The notes under the pieces are model-generated. The model did not search any database. It worked only from the letters and a program-made list of their open reading frames with translations, and was not told the DNA's origin. Positions 13,453 through 24,139 of a stretch of 64,000 bases of DNA are shown one piece after another. Made by a program: the position numbers and the translations under genes. This stretch comes from Reticulitermes speratus. Lineage: Eukaryota > Arthropoda > Insecta > Blattodea > Rhinotermitidae. Numbering within the stretch: the first letter of the stretch is position 1; each line of letters opens with the position of its first letter. Location: NCBI GenBank assembly GCA_021186555.1, contig JAJKFL010000039.1:42386597-42450596 (forward strand), given 5' to 3'.

Positions 13453-13512
13453 GACACATGTTTGGTATTGTTCATTCCGTGCATAATTCCCAACATCACT
13501 CACATACACCAA

Positions 13513-13680
13513 AAAATGCACACAAAAGGATTACAAACTGTACTTAAGTTTTAAATAACTGCTACATGTTTCGGCGCGGAGGCTCCATCCTCAGGGAGTC
13601 TCAGATACAAGTACAAAGACACCAACGAAGTAGGAGTTTTTAAGACCTGTTCACAGTTTGTAATCCTCTTGTGGGCATTT
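13513..13680 (-). mobile_element. Small inverted-repeat element with degenerate hammerhead-like core
   Basis: Arms at about 13519-13541 and 13653-13677 are near-complementary (GGATTACAAACTGT against ACAGTTTGTAATCC). On the minus strand the middle reads CTGAGGA, a GC-rich stem and GAAACATGTA, the layout of the hammerhead elements elsewhere in the window. Stem I does not pair well, so the ribozyme is probably dead. No target-site duplication was found; a SINE lies immediately to the right. Confidence 0.5.
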
Positions 13681-13691
13681 GTTTGTTTTTG

Positions 13692-13962
13692 TGAAGGGCC
13701 CCGCAGCAGATGCTACGGACGCACCGCAGCCTTGAGGCTTATTGTGCAACCCTGTGATGAAGATGATCAGCTTTTTTCGTTTTTCCGTGTAATGGAGCAC
13801 CGGTGGAATTAAAATTGACAGGGGAAAACCGAAGTACTTGGGTAAAAACCTGTCCCAGTGCCACTTTGTCCACCATAAATCCCACATGGACATGACCCGG
13901 TATCGAACCCGGGCCTCTGCGGTGAGAGGCCGGCGACTAACCGCCTGAGCCATGGCACGGCC
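13692..13962 (-). mobile_element. tRNA-derived SINE (type 2), minus strand
   Basis: On the minus strand it begins GGCCGTGCCATGGCTCAGGC and has a Pol III box-A-like TGGCTCAGGCGGTTAG and a box B GGTTCGATACC, then a non-tRNA body ending GGGCCCTTCAC. A near full-length sister lies at 45754-46020 on the plus strand, and fragments at 31619-31795 and 34640-34735. Its body segment CAGT-ACTTC-GGTTTTCCCC-TGTCA is the ancestor of the 91-bp satellite at 34.6-36.9 kb. Confidence 0.85.
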
Positions 13963-14387
13963 TTGAGCAGTTGTTGGTGAATGTGATTGGCCCTCAACGC
14001 GTGTCCATCCAGCATGTGACAGACGAAGCTTCACAACATTCTCATTTAACAACCCCAGACTGTCTAAAAATGTCCTCGATCTTCACGTTATGGATTTAGG
14101 TTCGACTTCACAAGTTCTGTAAATAAAAGTTCTTTGAATAAGTCTGTTTATTTACGCAGTAAAGTTACACTTTTCATACAGAAGTGTGATTTCAAAGCCA
14201 GACTTACTTATACGAGAAGTGCTACCTGCAGTATAAACTCACCTCGAGCCCTGTGAATTCCGTGTTTTGTTATTTGGCTGTTTTATAACTACAAATTATG
14301 TGTGCAGGTTTTGAGTTGTAAATTCATCACCAACTTCACAAAAGCTCGCCTAGAATGTCATTATTATTAACATCGCATGTTGTTATA

Positions 14388-14464
14388 CAGGGCATACACA
14401 AAAGAATGGTGCAGTATCAGCGGCTTCAGCGAAGAAACCGCACCATTCTTTTGTGTATGCCCTG
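14388..14464. mobile_element. 77-bp palindromic MITE (mariner-type), copy 1
   Basis: Begins CAGGGCATACACAAAAGAAT and ends with its complement, flanked by TA on both sides (14386-14387 and 14465-14466). The centre (GCAGTATCAGCGGCTTCAGC) differs from the other three copies. TA duplication and terminal inverted repeats fit a non-autonomous Tc1/mariner-type element; no transposase is encoded. Confidence 0.85.
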
Positions 14465-14466
14465 TA

Positions 14467-15149
14467 TTATCAACGTTATCACGGTATGTTGTTACATTCA
14501 TTTCAAGACCTGATTGTAGCATGTACATGTCTCTGTTGATTTGGTTTTTGTTGAATATATCGGACATGCGCAGTCTGTCGAACAATGTTGTTTATCTCTG
14601 ACTTACTCGGCTCCCACTGGACGGATTTCCGTGAACATTTATATTTCGGCCATTTATTATATCGTTATATTCTCACTGGAAGGAGAAACGTTTCGGATAA
14701 AAGCTGCACAGGAAATCAAAACACACGTGTCACGGCAAATATCTTTTTCCCCGAAAATCATGCCTTGTACGAATTAATTATGAAAAAATGCATGATTGAA
14801 GATAATCTGGCGATTCCATTTGCATGTCGGGTAATTCAGACAAAAAAACACACAGAATAATTCTTGGTATCCATTATTTCGATCAAATGAAACTTTGAGG
14901 TTAGGACGCGTTGTGCATGACGGATAATTTGGGAAAAGTACATACTGAAAATATTTAAAATATACTTGATCGTATTTACGCAAATAATTTGGCGCCAAGT
15001 ACCGTAATTGAACTTGGTTGTGGCGTTGCTGATGGATGGTGACGTCACATCCGCATGCAATTATTGATTTTTGTCGTGCGTTGAGTGTTGCATAAGTAAG
15101 GAAAATAAAAACTTGCATTCATTATATACTGTAATGCAACACTTTTTTT
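14467..15149. other. Unique intergenic sequence, no gene seen
   Basis: AT-rich sequence with overlapping short open frames on both strands. None shows a recognisable motif, signal peptide or splice context. No tandem array. Confidence 0.45.
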
Positions 15150-15345
15150 TCCCATTCACAATTGATTTTATTAAAACTTCAAATATGTCACATCACTACA
15201 TGAATCTTTGGCTACCTAAACCTATTTTTCAACATAGATAACATAGATAATGTGTCCCTGAAGATGAACCCAAATTAAGGGTTCAAAACATGTAGGACAG
15301 GGAAAGTGCACAATTAATGTGATTGAATTGTACATCTGTCGGACT
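15150..15345 (+). mobile_element. Single-arm hammerhead element, degenerate
   Basis: At 15254-15298 it reads GTCC, CTGAAGA, a good stem II (GAACCC pairing with GGGTTC), then AAAACATGTA and GGAC. Stem I (GTCC/GGAC) is intact, but the core G of GAAA is A (15285), so self-cleavage is doubtful. The 3' side TGTACATCTGTCGGA matches the arm of the palindromic element at 49881-50285, so this is one arm of the same family. Boundaries are approximate. Confidence 0.6.
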
Positions 15346-15619
15346 TCAAATATACCATCTACTTCTTTTTTGAACACAAACAAGCAAAAAAATTACACAA
15401 TTAAATGATTTACAACTACATCAGACCCCTGCTGTGTGCCCTTAGCTGTGCTCCTGAAGAAGCGGGGATAAATACAAAATGATACGCCCATAAGAAAAAA
15501 GATTTAAGTGGAAATAAACCAGTTAATGAGCATTAAACGGAAAGTGAGAGGTTGTAAATTAAGAAGTGGTGTAAATGGGTTAGGGGTATTATAGCAAAAA
15601 GGGCACAAAAAACAGGCAT

Positions 15620-17406
15620 AAAACAAGGCCCTAGTGTACACCTGTACTTAAAAGCAAGGCCCTAGTGTACACCTGTACTTAAAAACAAGGCCCTAGTGTA
15701 CACCTGTACTTAAAAACAAGGCCCTAGTGTACACCTGTACTTAAAAACAAGGCCCCAGTGTACACCTGTAATTAAAAACAAGGCCCTAGTGTACACCTGT
15801 ACTTAAAAACAAGGCCCTAGTGTACACCTGTACTTAAAAACAAGGCCCTAGTGTACACCTGTACTTAAAAACAAGGCCCTAGTGTACACCTGTACTTAAA
15901 AACAAGGCCCTAGTGTACACCTGTACTTAAAAACAAGGCCCTAGTGCACACCTGTACTTAAAAACAAGGCCCTAGTGCACACCTGTAATTAAAAACAAGG
16001 CCCTAGTGTGCACATCTACTTAAAAACAAGGCCCTAGTATACACCTGTACTTAAAAACAAGGCCCAGTGTACACCTGTACTTAAAAACAAGGCCCTAGTG
16101 TACACCTGTACTTAAAAACAAGGCCCTAGTGTACACCTGTACTTAAAAACAAGGCCCCAGTGTACACCTGTAATTAAAAACAAGGCCCTAGTGTACACCT
16201 GTACTTAAAAACAAGGCCCTAGTGTACACCTGTACTTAAAAACAAGGCCCTAGTGTACACCTGTACTTAAAAACAAGGCCCTAGTGTACACCTGTACTTA
16301 AAAACAAGGCCCTAGTGTACACCTGTACTTAAAAACAAGGCCCTAGTGCACACCTGTACTTAAAAACAAGGCCCTAGTGCACACCTGTAATTAAAAACAA
16401 GGCCCTAGTGTGCACATCTACTTAAAAACAAGGCCCTAGTATACACCTGTACTTAAAAACAAGGCCCAGTGTACACCTGTACTTAAAAACAAGGCCCAGT
16501 GTACACCTGTACTTAAAAACAAGGCCCTAGTGTACACCTGCACTTAAAAACAAGGCCCAGTGTACACCTGCACTTAAAAACAAGGCCCTTGTACACCTGT
16601 ACTTAAAAACAAGGCCCTAGTGTACACCTGCACTTAAAAACAAGGCCCAGTGTACACCTGCACTTAAAAACAAGACCCTAGTGTACACTTGCACTTAAAA
16701 ACAAGGCCCTAGTGTACACCTGTACTTAAAAACAAGGCCCTAGTGTACACCTGTACTTAAAAACAAGGCCCAGTGTACACCTGCACTTAAAAACAAGACC
16801 CTAGTATACACCTGTACTTAAAAACAAGGCCCAGTGTACACCTGCACTTAAAAACAAGGCCCTTGTACACCTGCACTTAAAAACAAGGCCCAGTGTACAC
16901 CTGCACTTAAAAACAAGGCCCTAGTGTACACCTGCACTTAAAAACAAGGCCCTAGTGTACACCTGCACTTAAAAACAAGGCCCTAGTGCACACCTGTACT
17001 TAAAAACAAGGCCTTAGTTTACACCTGTACTTAAAAACAAGGCCCTAGTGTACACCTGTACTTAAAAACAAGGCCCTGGTGTACACCTGTACTTAAAAAC
17101 AAGGCCCTAGTGTACACCTGCACTTAAAAACAAGGCCCTAGTGTACACCTGTACTTAATAACAAGGCCCTAGTGCACACCTGTACTTAAAAACAAGGCCC
17201 TAGTGTACACCTGTACTTAAAAACAAGGCCCTGGTGTACACCTGTACTTAAAAACAAGGCCCTAGTGTACACCTGTACTTAAAAACAAGGCCCTAGTGTA
17301 CAACTGTACTTAAAAACAAGGACCTAGTGTACACCTGTACTTAAAAACAAGGCCCTAGTGTACAACTGTACTTAAAAACAAGGACCTAGTGTACACCTGT
17401 ACTTAA
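15620..17406. repeat. 31-bp minisatellite with higher-order repeats
   Basis: About 57 copies of a 31-bp unit containing AAAAACAAGGCCCTAGTGTA. Variant monomers recur in the same order: the GGCCCCAG...GTAATT variant at 15751 and 16153, and the GTGTGCACATCTACTT variant near 16008 and 16410, a 402-bp shift of 13 monomers. From 16480 a variant with GCACTT becomes common. Confidence 0.95.
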
Positions 17407-17837
17407 TCTACCTAAATAATAACATTCATACTCCATGTGACTTAATGCAGTTTAACAGTAATTCTCTTTCTGTACGCAATGTGGTGTGTTCACTGGTTCT
17501 TCCCCATTCACTTCAGACAGTATACATATAATTTCTGTATTTACCTGAATATAAGATGAGAATTTTTTTAGTTCATCATTCTAAAAATAGGAGGTCACCT
17601 TATAATTGTGCAAAAAGTTAAAACATTCTGTATACATTATTTCCTGAGAACTGGGTTCAATGACACATGGTATAATATAATAGTACAGTTTGTAAGTTCA
17701 CATCTCTGACAAACGCATTACTATCATGTAAACTGAAACAAAAGTAACGCCACTGTAAGTTCAAAGTCAGACCATCTTCCGTCTCGTTCAATACGAAAAA
17801 GAATTACAGAAGAACTTAGTTAAATAAGAAATGTTTG
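17407..17837. other. Unique AT-rich spacer
   Basis: No gene or array recognised between the 31-bp array and the palindromic element that starts near 17838. Confidence 0.4.
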
Positions 17838-17905
17838 TTCTATATATGTTATGCAGACAAATGTACACAGTTTTATGTTATTTAACACAATTTTTATTAA
17901 ATGCT

Positions 17906-17948
17906 GCCCAACATGTTTCTAGCCTATATAAGGCTCATCTTCGGAGGC
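17906..17948 (-). ncRNA. Degenerate hammerhead ribozyme motif, left arm of element A
   Basis: Minus strand: stem II and GAAACATGTT are kept, but the core reads CCGAAGA instead of CTGAAGA (U4 changed), so it is probably inactive. Confidence 0.55.
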
Positions 17949-18156
17949 TCTTTTGTTGAAATTACAACAGCTATATTATTGGTATATAAAATTCTTAAAA
18001 TGCCGTTAGATGTGTCTGTTTATTGGTATCTGTAACAGTCATTGTGCTTTCACTATAGATTTGTTGGAGGCAGAAAGTGAAAGCACAATGACTGTTACAG
18101 ATATCAATAAACAGACACATCTAACGGCATTTTAAGAATTGTATATACCAATAATA

Positions 18157-18352
18157 TATTGTATTGTATTGTATTGTATTTATTTTCATCTGTTTGCTAC
18201 ATGGTGACACTTGGACAAGTCAGTCAGCAATTTACTTGACAAATAAATCTACAAAGTTACAAGCAAACTACATACATTTGTTAAAATCATAAAAGTAATG
18301 AATAAGTACAAACATTACAATGATACAAAGACTAATATTTACAGCTCATCTA
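18157..18352 (-). mobile_element. LINE/SINE 3' tail inserted into element A
   Basis: On the minus strand this ends in repeated ATACA units (plus strand shows ATTGTATTGTATTGTATT from about 18160), typical of the 3' tail of non-LTR elements. Comparison of the two arms of element A shows that this segment is extra, splitting AATATA from TAGCTGTTGTAATTTC. It encodes nothing recognisable. Confidence 0.6.
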
Positions 18353-18377
18353 TAGCTGTTGTAATTTCAACGAAAGA

Positions 18378-18420
18378 GCCCCTGAAGATGAGCCTTATAT
18401 AGGCTAGAAACATGTTGGGC
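18378..18420 (+). ncRNA. Hammerhead ribozyme motif, right arm of element A
   Basis: Stem I GCCC (18378-18381) pairs with GGGC (18417-18420). Core CTGAAGA is at 18382-18388, stem II AGCCT/AGGCT at 18391-18395 and 18401-18405, GAAA at 18407-18410, then a minimal self-complementary stem III ACATGT, with U16.1 at 18415 and H17 at 18416; predicted cleavage is after 18416. All conserved core positions are present. Such short-stem-III hammerheads are known from Penelope-like elements and may act as dimers. Confidence 0.75.
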
Positions 18421-18492
18421 AACATTTAATAAAAATTGTGTTAAATAACATAAAACTGTGTACATTTGTCTGCATAACATATATAGAACAAA

Positions 18493-19943
18493 AATGTACG
18501 GTACAAGTAACGTAAAGTTTTGTTCCTTCTCAAAACAGCAGAAATGAGGGTATAACGACGGTGTGCTGTCATATTTAATCTCCCTCTCTCTCTCCGCCAT
18601 ACACGTGCCCTTTAAAAGGGTACAGAGGTTCTAAATTTGTAACATTTACTGTTTAAAACAAAAATCGCAACGGGACCTCAAAGTATTCCCACCACATTCA
18701 TGTAAACAGTCTTTGAAAGAGATTCGATTTCTTCAGTTGTTTTCCTTAGAAGCAACCACATCTGTACGAACATTCAGCGACGTAATGTACACAATTGCAA
18801 ACAGCAATCTAACTAATGTTTAGCCAATACTCATTAGACAAATAGAATCAAATGACTTGCAATTGGTACTTTTTTTAGTGTCCAGAATAACTCCAAAAGA
18901 TCTGAACACAGATGGCTTGAAGCACATAACAAGTGACTAAGTCAGATACGCCCGTGTTTGCAAAACTGCACATGTCCGCTAACACCGTAACATTGCGACG
19001 GTGCTATGTTACACTCTTACAAACATTAACATCACAATCCTACTGTGTGTACGCTGCAGACTCACATCCATGTATGCTTTATTCATCTCCTACTTAACAT
19101 GCATTACAATGTTAATAATCAAATTTAACAAATTACACACACAAATCTAAATTTACATTGTAATTTTAAACACCTCTCTTCCTTACCAAACTCAAATGTA
19201 TATTAATACAAGAACAAAACAAATTACAATATTTACAATACGAAAATACAGTACATGACATGAATATACTAAAATATTTGAGCATATTTCAAATATCTTT
19301 ATGTAATGAATTATGATATGGACAGTACAATTTTTATCAGAAACACAAATTTTTACACACCAATCACCTCAATAAATATGTCTGAGGACGAAGACCATTT
19401 TACAATTAATCCCAGTACACACATTGGATTTGAGATCAATGATCCATATGACAAGCCTTAAAATCGTCAGGCAAGATAATTTCAATCCCATATCGCTAGT
19501 TAAATTTATGGCATTAACTGGCTTGAAATGTTAACATGATGTCAGCAGCATTACGATTATGAATCTGATGTTTCTGTTGTTTCTGCATCTGCTGTATCTG
19601 AGCTAAATGGCTCATCCTTGATTTCAGGCTTCCGCCGCGATGTTGATGAAACCTGCGGTCTTCTGGGTGATTATATGGCGTCGTGTGGCAATTATTTACC
19701 GACGTTTCGGGACAACGTATCGGTCCCATCTTCACGGGTCAAGATTCCGAGTAGGAAAGAAAGCCAGCAAAGAAACTTGGCAGCATAGCGGGGTGGGAGA
19801 ACGTGCGATGTGAGGACAGCCGATAGGCTGAGAGAGGGGGGGGGGGGGGTGTACAAGGTCACAGTATGAACTGGTGCGGCGGGGTGAGAATTATGTGTGG
19901 AATGCGGCGACAAATGGCTTATCATCAGTGCTTTGTGAAACGT
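18493..19943. other. Unique sequence with a hammerhead-like fossil
   Basis: No gene recognised. On the minus strand around 19695-19740 the sequence reads GTGAAGA, a GGGAC/GTCCC stem and GAAACGTCGGTAA, a hammerhead layout with the first core base changed (G for C). A G homopolymer sits near 19836-19849. Confidence 0.4.
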
Positions 19944-20139
19944 CAGGGTCTAACTGCACCTCAGGGTCTAACTGCACCTCAGGGTCTAACTGCACCTCAG
20001 GGTCTAACTGCACCTCAGGGTCTAACTGCACCTCTTGGTCTAACTGCACCTCAGGGTCTAACTGCACCTCAGGGTCTAACTGCACCTCAGGGTCTAACTG
20101 CACCTCTTGGTCTAACTGCACCTCAGGTCTAACTGCACC
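19944..20139. repeat. 18-bp minisatellite, about 11 copies
   Basis: Unit CAGGGTCTAACTGCACCT, with a CTTGG variant in two units spaced 72 bp apart. The multiple-of-three period opens several frames on both strands; no gene is implied. Confidence 0.95.
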
Positions 20140-20159
20140 TCACCTTCGGCAGCAGCTGC

Positions 20160-20776
20160 AAAACAACAAAAGTAACAGATTGATTATAAATAAAGATAAA
20201 TCACTGGCATTAGGCTTTCATCACAAATTAAATAGACATAATAGTATTTCCTGACATAATATTGAATGACAGACAAACTACTTACGTATCCGAAACAAAA
20301 TTTTTGGGAGTCTGGCTAGACCATAACCTAAATTGGGATTTCCACATGGGAAAATTAGTAATTAAACTAAGTAAACTTTGTTTTGCAATGCAAAAGTCAT
20401 TTGTAAATAAAAACATTGTTAAAACCATGTATTTTGCATACATGCATTCATCTTTGAAGTACGGTATTTTATTGTGGGAAAACATTAGAAATCTTAAGAA
20501 AGTTTTTAAACTACAAAAAAAAGGGCAATAAGATTAATAGCTAATATTTCAAGCACCAAAAGTTGCAAACCATTTTTCAAAAATTTAAATATGACACTGC
20601 CTTGTATATATATCTATGAACTTCTTCTATACATTAAAATGTCCTTAAGTAAATTCAAAACTAATAAATATTCACGTATGTATATCTTATTATTTTAACA
20701 AGTTAGGAAATGTACACACACCTTAATAATTCTGGCACATTCACTCACTTCTATTTGTCTCAAAACCCAAAGAGTA
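20160..20776 (+). pseudogene. Jockey-like LINE reverse transcriptase fragment
   Basis: Segments in changing frames read RLIINKDKSLALGFHH, ETKFLGVWLDHNLNWDFHMG and, after a frameshift near 20525, AIRLIANISSTKSCKPFF and LLLYIKMSLSKF. The KFLGVxLDxxLxWxxH block and the following helical segment are the C-terminal part of non-LTR reverse transcriptases. A further frameshift lies near 20250. The fragment is 5'-truncated, broken by at least two frameshifts, and ends where palindromic element B is inserted. Related family at 29005-29215. Confidence 0.8.
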
Positions 20777-20851
20777 TTCAGAATGATGTATGTTCAATAA
20801 TCACCAACTAATGCACATAAACTTTATTCACAATAGTTTATTCTTAAAATT

Positions 20852-20895
20852 CCCCTATACGTATTTCGGTGGTTTAAACCACCATCTTCAGGGGG
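20852..20895 (-). ncRNA. Hammerhead ribozyme motif, left arm of element B
   Basis: Minus strand: stem I CCCC/GGGG, core CTGAAGA (20891-20885), a perfect stem II of GGTGG with CCACC, GAAA, stem III ATACGTAT, then TA before GGGG. All core positions are intact. Confidence 0.75.
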
Positions 20896-20954
20896 TCGTG
20901 GAGATTATTATGCATAGACCTTACAGTTATTACATATATGGTTATATTCATATA

Positions 20955-21032
20955 CAGGGCATACACAAAAGAATGGTGCGGTTTTAATAGTGATCACTAT
21001 TAAAACCGCACCATCCTTTTGTGTATGCCCTG
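20955..21032. mobile_element. 78-bp palindromic MITE, copy 2, nested in element B
   Basis: CAGGGCATACACAAAAGAAT to its complement, with TA on each side (20953-20954, 21033-21034). The centre reads AATAGTGATCACTATT, so almost the whole element is one perfect hairpin. Confidence 0.9.
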
Positions 21033-21297
21033 TATGTACAATATGAGTGGGCTGATATTATCCACTTTGTACAGTATGTAAAATAAGTTACTATAAAATG
21101 GATTAAAAAATTGCTAAAATTATTACATAATTTGTAGTCAGCAAGAAAATTAGTGGCAGTTTTGGTCTTGTGGTTCTTTGTAAGTGCATTTGAATTTGCA
21201 GTAAGGAGGTCTTCTGTATGTAACGGATGAGCTGCGTGACGCACGTGACGTGTTGTTGCAGAGTAACTCTAAGGTCTATGCATATTAATCTCTACGA

Positions 21298-21341
21298 CCC
21301 CCTGAAGATGGCGGTTTAAACCACCGAAATACGTATAGGGG
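21298..21341 (+). ncRNA. Hammerhead ribozyme motif, right arm of element B
   Basis: Stem I CCCC (21298-21301) with GGGG (21338-21341); CTGAAGA at 21302-21308; stem II from 21310 to 21325 with one C/A mismatch; GAAA at 21326-21329; stem III ATACGTAT; H17 is A at 21337, the predicted cleavage position. Confidence 0.75.
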
Positions 21342-21453
21342 AATTTTAAGAATAAACTATTGTGAAAAAACTTTATGTGCATTGTTTGGTGTTTATTGAA
21401 CATATCTCATTTGAAAATGCATGGTAAATACAACGTTAAGTTCAGAATGATGT

Positions 21454-22077
21454 GTTTTCTACTCAACTCAAATCCCAGTGCTGTTGCTAGCAATCCAATG
21501 CCACATGCCGTCACTTTACACAACAAATACATTAAATACACTCAAACGCAATACAACAAGTACACTCTGAATTGATGTTCTTGTCTTAAAGGCCACACGC
21601 ATCTTCTAACCTTCCTCAGTCATGAAACGTACTACTGTGACAGCTGTGCCACATATTGCAATATAATTACCACTATCCTGCATCAAAATCTGACCACAAG
21701 CACACAACACAGTACGAGATGTAAATTCCCGATTCCCCGATAATAAACGTTAAATTTTAAGCACATATAAACCAAAGATGGATGTTATTGAAAACACCTC
21801 AGAAACATTCATAATTTTCTAATGGCTTTTAGCTGTGTGCATGCAAATTTTTGCAGTATCCAGACAGGCCATGTACTTACGTACAAATTCCAGATGACGG
21901 CACTGGATCTGAACCCTGTGACCTAGATGCTTCACCATCCTGAAATCATAACAGAACTTCAAATGGACAACACAAGATAGCAAGATCAAGTACAACATGT
22001 TACAAAATAAACACACAACATAACAATTGTGACACGGTTGCTCCATACTGTTTCACTGTCTTAAAAACTGTGAAGAT
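21454..22077. other. Unique sequence between two palindromic elements
   Basis: No gene or array recognised. It may contain further decayed LINE sequence continuing from 20776, but no reverse transcriptase motif is visible. Confidence 0.4.
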
Positions 22078-22155
22078 GTAACACGTATTGAACAATTTAT
22101 ACCAACAAATACACACAGACATATAATGTCAATAGTTTCTTTTATTAATAGCTTG

Positions 22156-22199
22156 CCCCAATACGTATTTCGGCGTGCTTACATCGCCATCTTCAGGGG
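22156..22199 (-). ncRNA. Hammerhead ribozyme motif, left arm of element C
   Basis: Minus strand: CTGAAGA (22196-22190), stem II GGCG/CGCC, GAAA, stem III ATACGTAT, then T before GGGG. Stem I has three G-C pairs plus a mismatch. The core is intact. Confidence 0.7.
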
Positions 22200-22466
22200 T
22201 CGTTGAAGTTTTTTAACATAGACCAATATTTATAAAATACATCGTAACAGCCATAGTTATGTGTAATAATGTTACAATGTTAAACAGTGTCACTATATAT
22301 AAAAATTGTACAATGGTAAATATTAATACAATTAATAAAACAGTATAAAATTATTGGGTAGATAACATAGTATAATGTAACATAACATTGTAAAATTATT
22401 ATACGTAACTATGGCTGTTACGATGTATTTTATAAAGAGTGGTCTATGTTAAAAAAACTTGAACGA

Positions 22467-22511
22467 CCCCCTGAAGATGGCGATGTAAGCACGCCGAAAT
22501 ACGTATTGGGG
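22467..22511 (+). ncRNA. Hammerhead ribozyme motif, right arm of element C
   Basis: CCCC 22467-22470, CTGAAGA 22471-22477, stem II GGCG/CGCC (22479-22482, 22492-22495), GAAA 22496-22499, stem III ATACGTAT, H17 T at 22507, GGGG 22508-22511. All core positions are present. Confidence 0.75.
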
Positions 22512-22629
22512 CAAGCTATTAATAAAAGAAACTATTGACATTATATGTCTGTGTGCATTTGTTGGTATAGATTGTTCAATTAAGCAAAAATGCACGGTGA
22601 ATGCAACGTGAAATTCAACGTAACACGTA

Positions 22630-23728
22630 CACTTCATTTTATTTCACATTGCATTCTGCCTCCTCATCCAGGTAAACAGGACATTTTTTTCACTTGACAT
22701 ACGAGTTGCTAGGCAGTTCACATAACAAGCACATTGCAACATAGTGCCCCATAATGCCCACTCTCTCTAAAAATTGAGTACCCAATCGTACAGGCAAAGG
22801 TTGATCTGACGTGTGAGCCCAAATTTCAGGCACAACAAGCAACGATGCACAGAGCTGGGAAATATATGGCCATACAATCATCTGGAAAATGTTAATGTCA
22901 AAAATGCTGTTCAAAGAGGGAATGGTTTGTCAACCCCTTTCCTGACTAGTCACTAAGCTTTGGAAATGTACTATCAGCAACAAAGGACTGAATCTCCTTG
23001 TCTGTCAAGCCAATTGGGGGAGTCAGTAGTGGTGGCTGCCATGGGAGAGTTCAGGAATGTATGCCTCTCAACAAGGAGAGGACGAGTAACATCAAGGGCC
23101 TTTTGTACGCAAAACTGGTTGACATTATTTAAGTTTTGTCAGCATTCTTCAGCTCAAATGTTACTAAATTTGGGGCCAGAATTTTTATGATAATTTTATG
23201 CAAAAAATTGTTTCAATTTCTTGTCAGTTGAATGCTGTGATAATGGCTTTGTAAGGTGTGGATTAGCCACTATAAAAAGACCCATTTTCTGAAACTGCTC
23301 GCATCAGCCTGCCAGTGAGGATGAAAAGGGAATTAAGACACTAAAATTGTATAGTCTGTGCTGGAAAGAGGCAAGATCTGGACAGTTGCGGATCATATAA
23401 TTTATAAATTCCAGAGTATGTACACTACAACACACAACAACAGCCACCTGTTGTGGAAGGGGAGGTTATCATGGAAGATATCCACACATCACCATAAACC
23501 CCATCTATTAGGGTAAGGTATAACCCCATATTGTGTCATAACAAAAAACATTTGAAAAACAAAAAAATTAGACTAAAAAAAAACTAATCTGTCAAAAATT
23601 TATTGGAATTCTCTACAGTCAATTAAGGAGATGCACGCACACCATCACTCTTGTGCACCAAAGGCATTATGGAAACTGAATGCAAAATGAAAGGAAACTC
23701 GCCAACTTTTGGAAGAGTGCAGATTGTG
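22630..23728 (-). other. Unique region with possible decayed coding sequence
   Basis: On the minus strand several short, protein-like segments occur in different frames, for example LTDKEIQSFVADSTFPKLS near 22957-23015 and QPLPVRLGTQFLERVGIMGH near 22735-22800, separated by stops and frameshifts. This could be a decayed transposon or processed pseudogene; I do not recognise the family. No splice structure was found. Confidence 0.3.
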
Positions 23729-24139
23729 AATTTGGTGTCTATCTTCCACTGCTAGGAACAACTGGATTTACAGCAGAATCTGAGCAAATTTGGTGTCTAT
23801 CTTCCACTGCTGGGAACAACTGGATTTACAGCAGAATCTGAGCAAATTTGGTGTCTATCTTCCACTGCTTGGAACAACTGGATTTACAGCAGAATCTGAG
23901 CAAATTTGGTGTCTATCTTCCACTGCTTGGAACAACTGGATTTACAGCAGAATCTGAGCAAATTTGGTGTCTATCTTCCACTGCTGGGAACAACTGGATT
24001 TACAGCAGAATCTGAGCAAATTTGGTGTCTATCTTCCACTGCTGGGAACAACTGGATTTACAGCAGAATCTGAGCAAATTTGGTGTCTATCTTCCACTGC
24101 TTGGAACAACTGGATTTACAGCAGAATCTGAGCAAATTT
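23729..24139. repeat. 58-bp tandem repeat, 7 copies
   Basis: Seven copies of a 58-bp unit with AATTTGGTGTCTATCTTCCA and GGATTTACAGCAGAATCTGA. They differ only at CTGCTGGG/CTGCTTGG/CTGCTAGG, suggesting very recent expansion. Confidence 0.95.

Larger units (their letters stand above)
17838..18492 (+). mobile_element. Palindromic hammerhead element A, interrupted
   Basis: The left arm (17838-18056) is almost fully complementary to 18076-18156 plus 18353-18492; a foreign insert at about 18157-18352 breaks the right arm. Each arm carries a hammerhead motif. The sequence after the right arm, TGTACGGTACAAGTAACGTA, resembles the conserved 3' end of the other family members, so the full element may run to about 18515. 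No target-site duplication was identified. Confidence 0.75.
20790..21440 (+). mobile_element. Palindromic hammerhead element B with 13-bp target duplication
   Basis: Flanked by the direct repeat TTCAGAATGATGT at 20777-20789 and 21441-21453. The outer parts (about 20803-20905 and 21268-21385) are inverted copies, each with a hammerhead. The interior carries a 78-bp MITE (20955-21032) and a segment with TTGCTAAAATTATTACATAA similar to element D. The right end GCATGGTAAATACAACGTTA matches the 3' ends of C and D. No protein is encoded. It landed at the end of a LINE fragment. Confidence 0.85.
22088..22619 (+). mobile_element. Palindromic hammerhead element C with 10-bp target duplication
   Basis: Flanked by GTAACACGTA at 22078-22087 and 22620-22629. 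The left half (from about 22091) and right half (to about 22570) are long inverted copies meeting in an AT-rich centre, each with a hammerhead. The right end GCACGGTGAATGCAACGTGA is the family 3' signature. Noncoding. Confidence 0.85.

Noticed and set aside
15620..17406. CRISPR-like 31-bp repeats
   Set aside because: Repeats are directly contiguous without spacers.
20955..21032. Rho-independent terminator-like or microRNA hairpin
   Set aside because: TA duplications and four copies identify it as a transposable element; expression as a small RNA cannot be judged from sequence.
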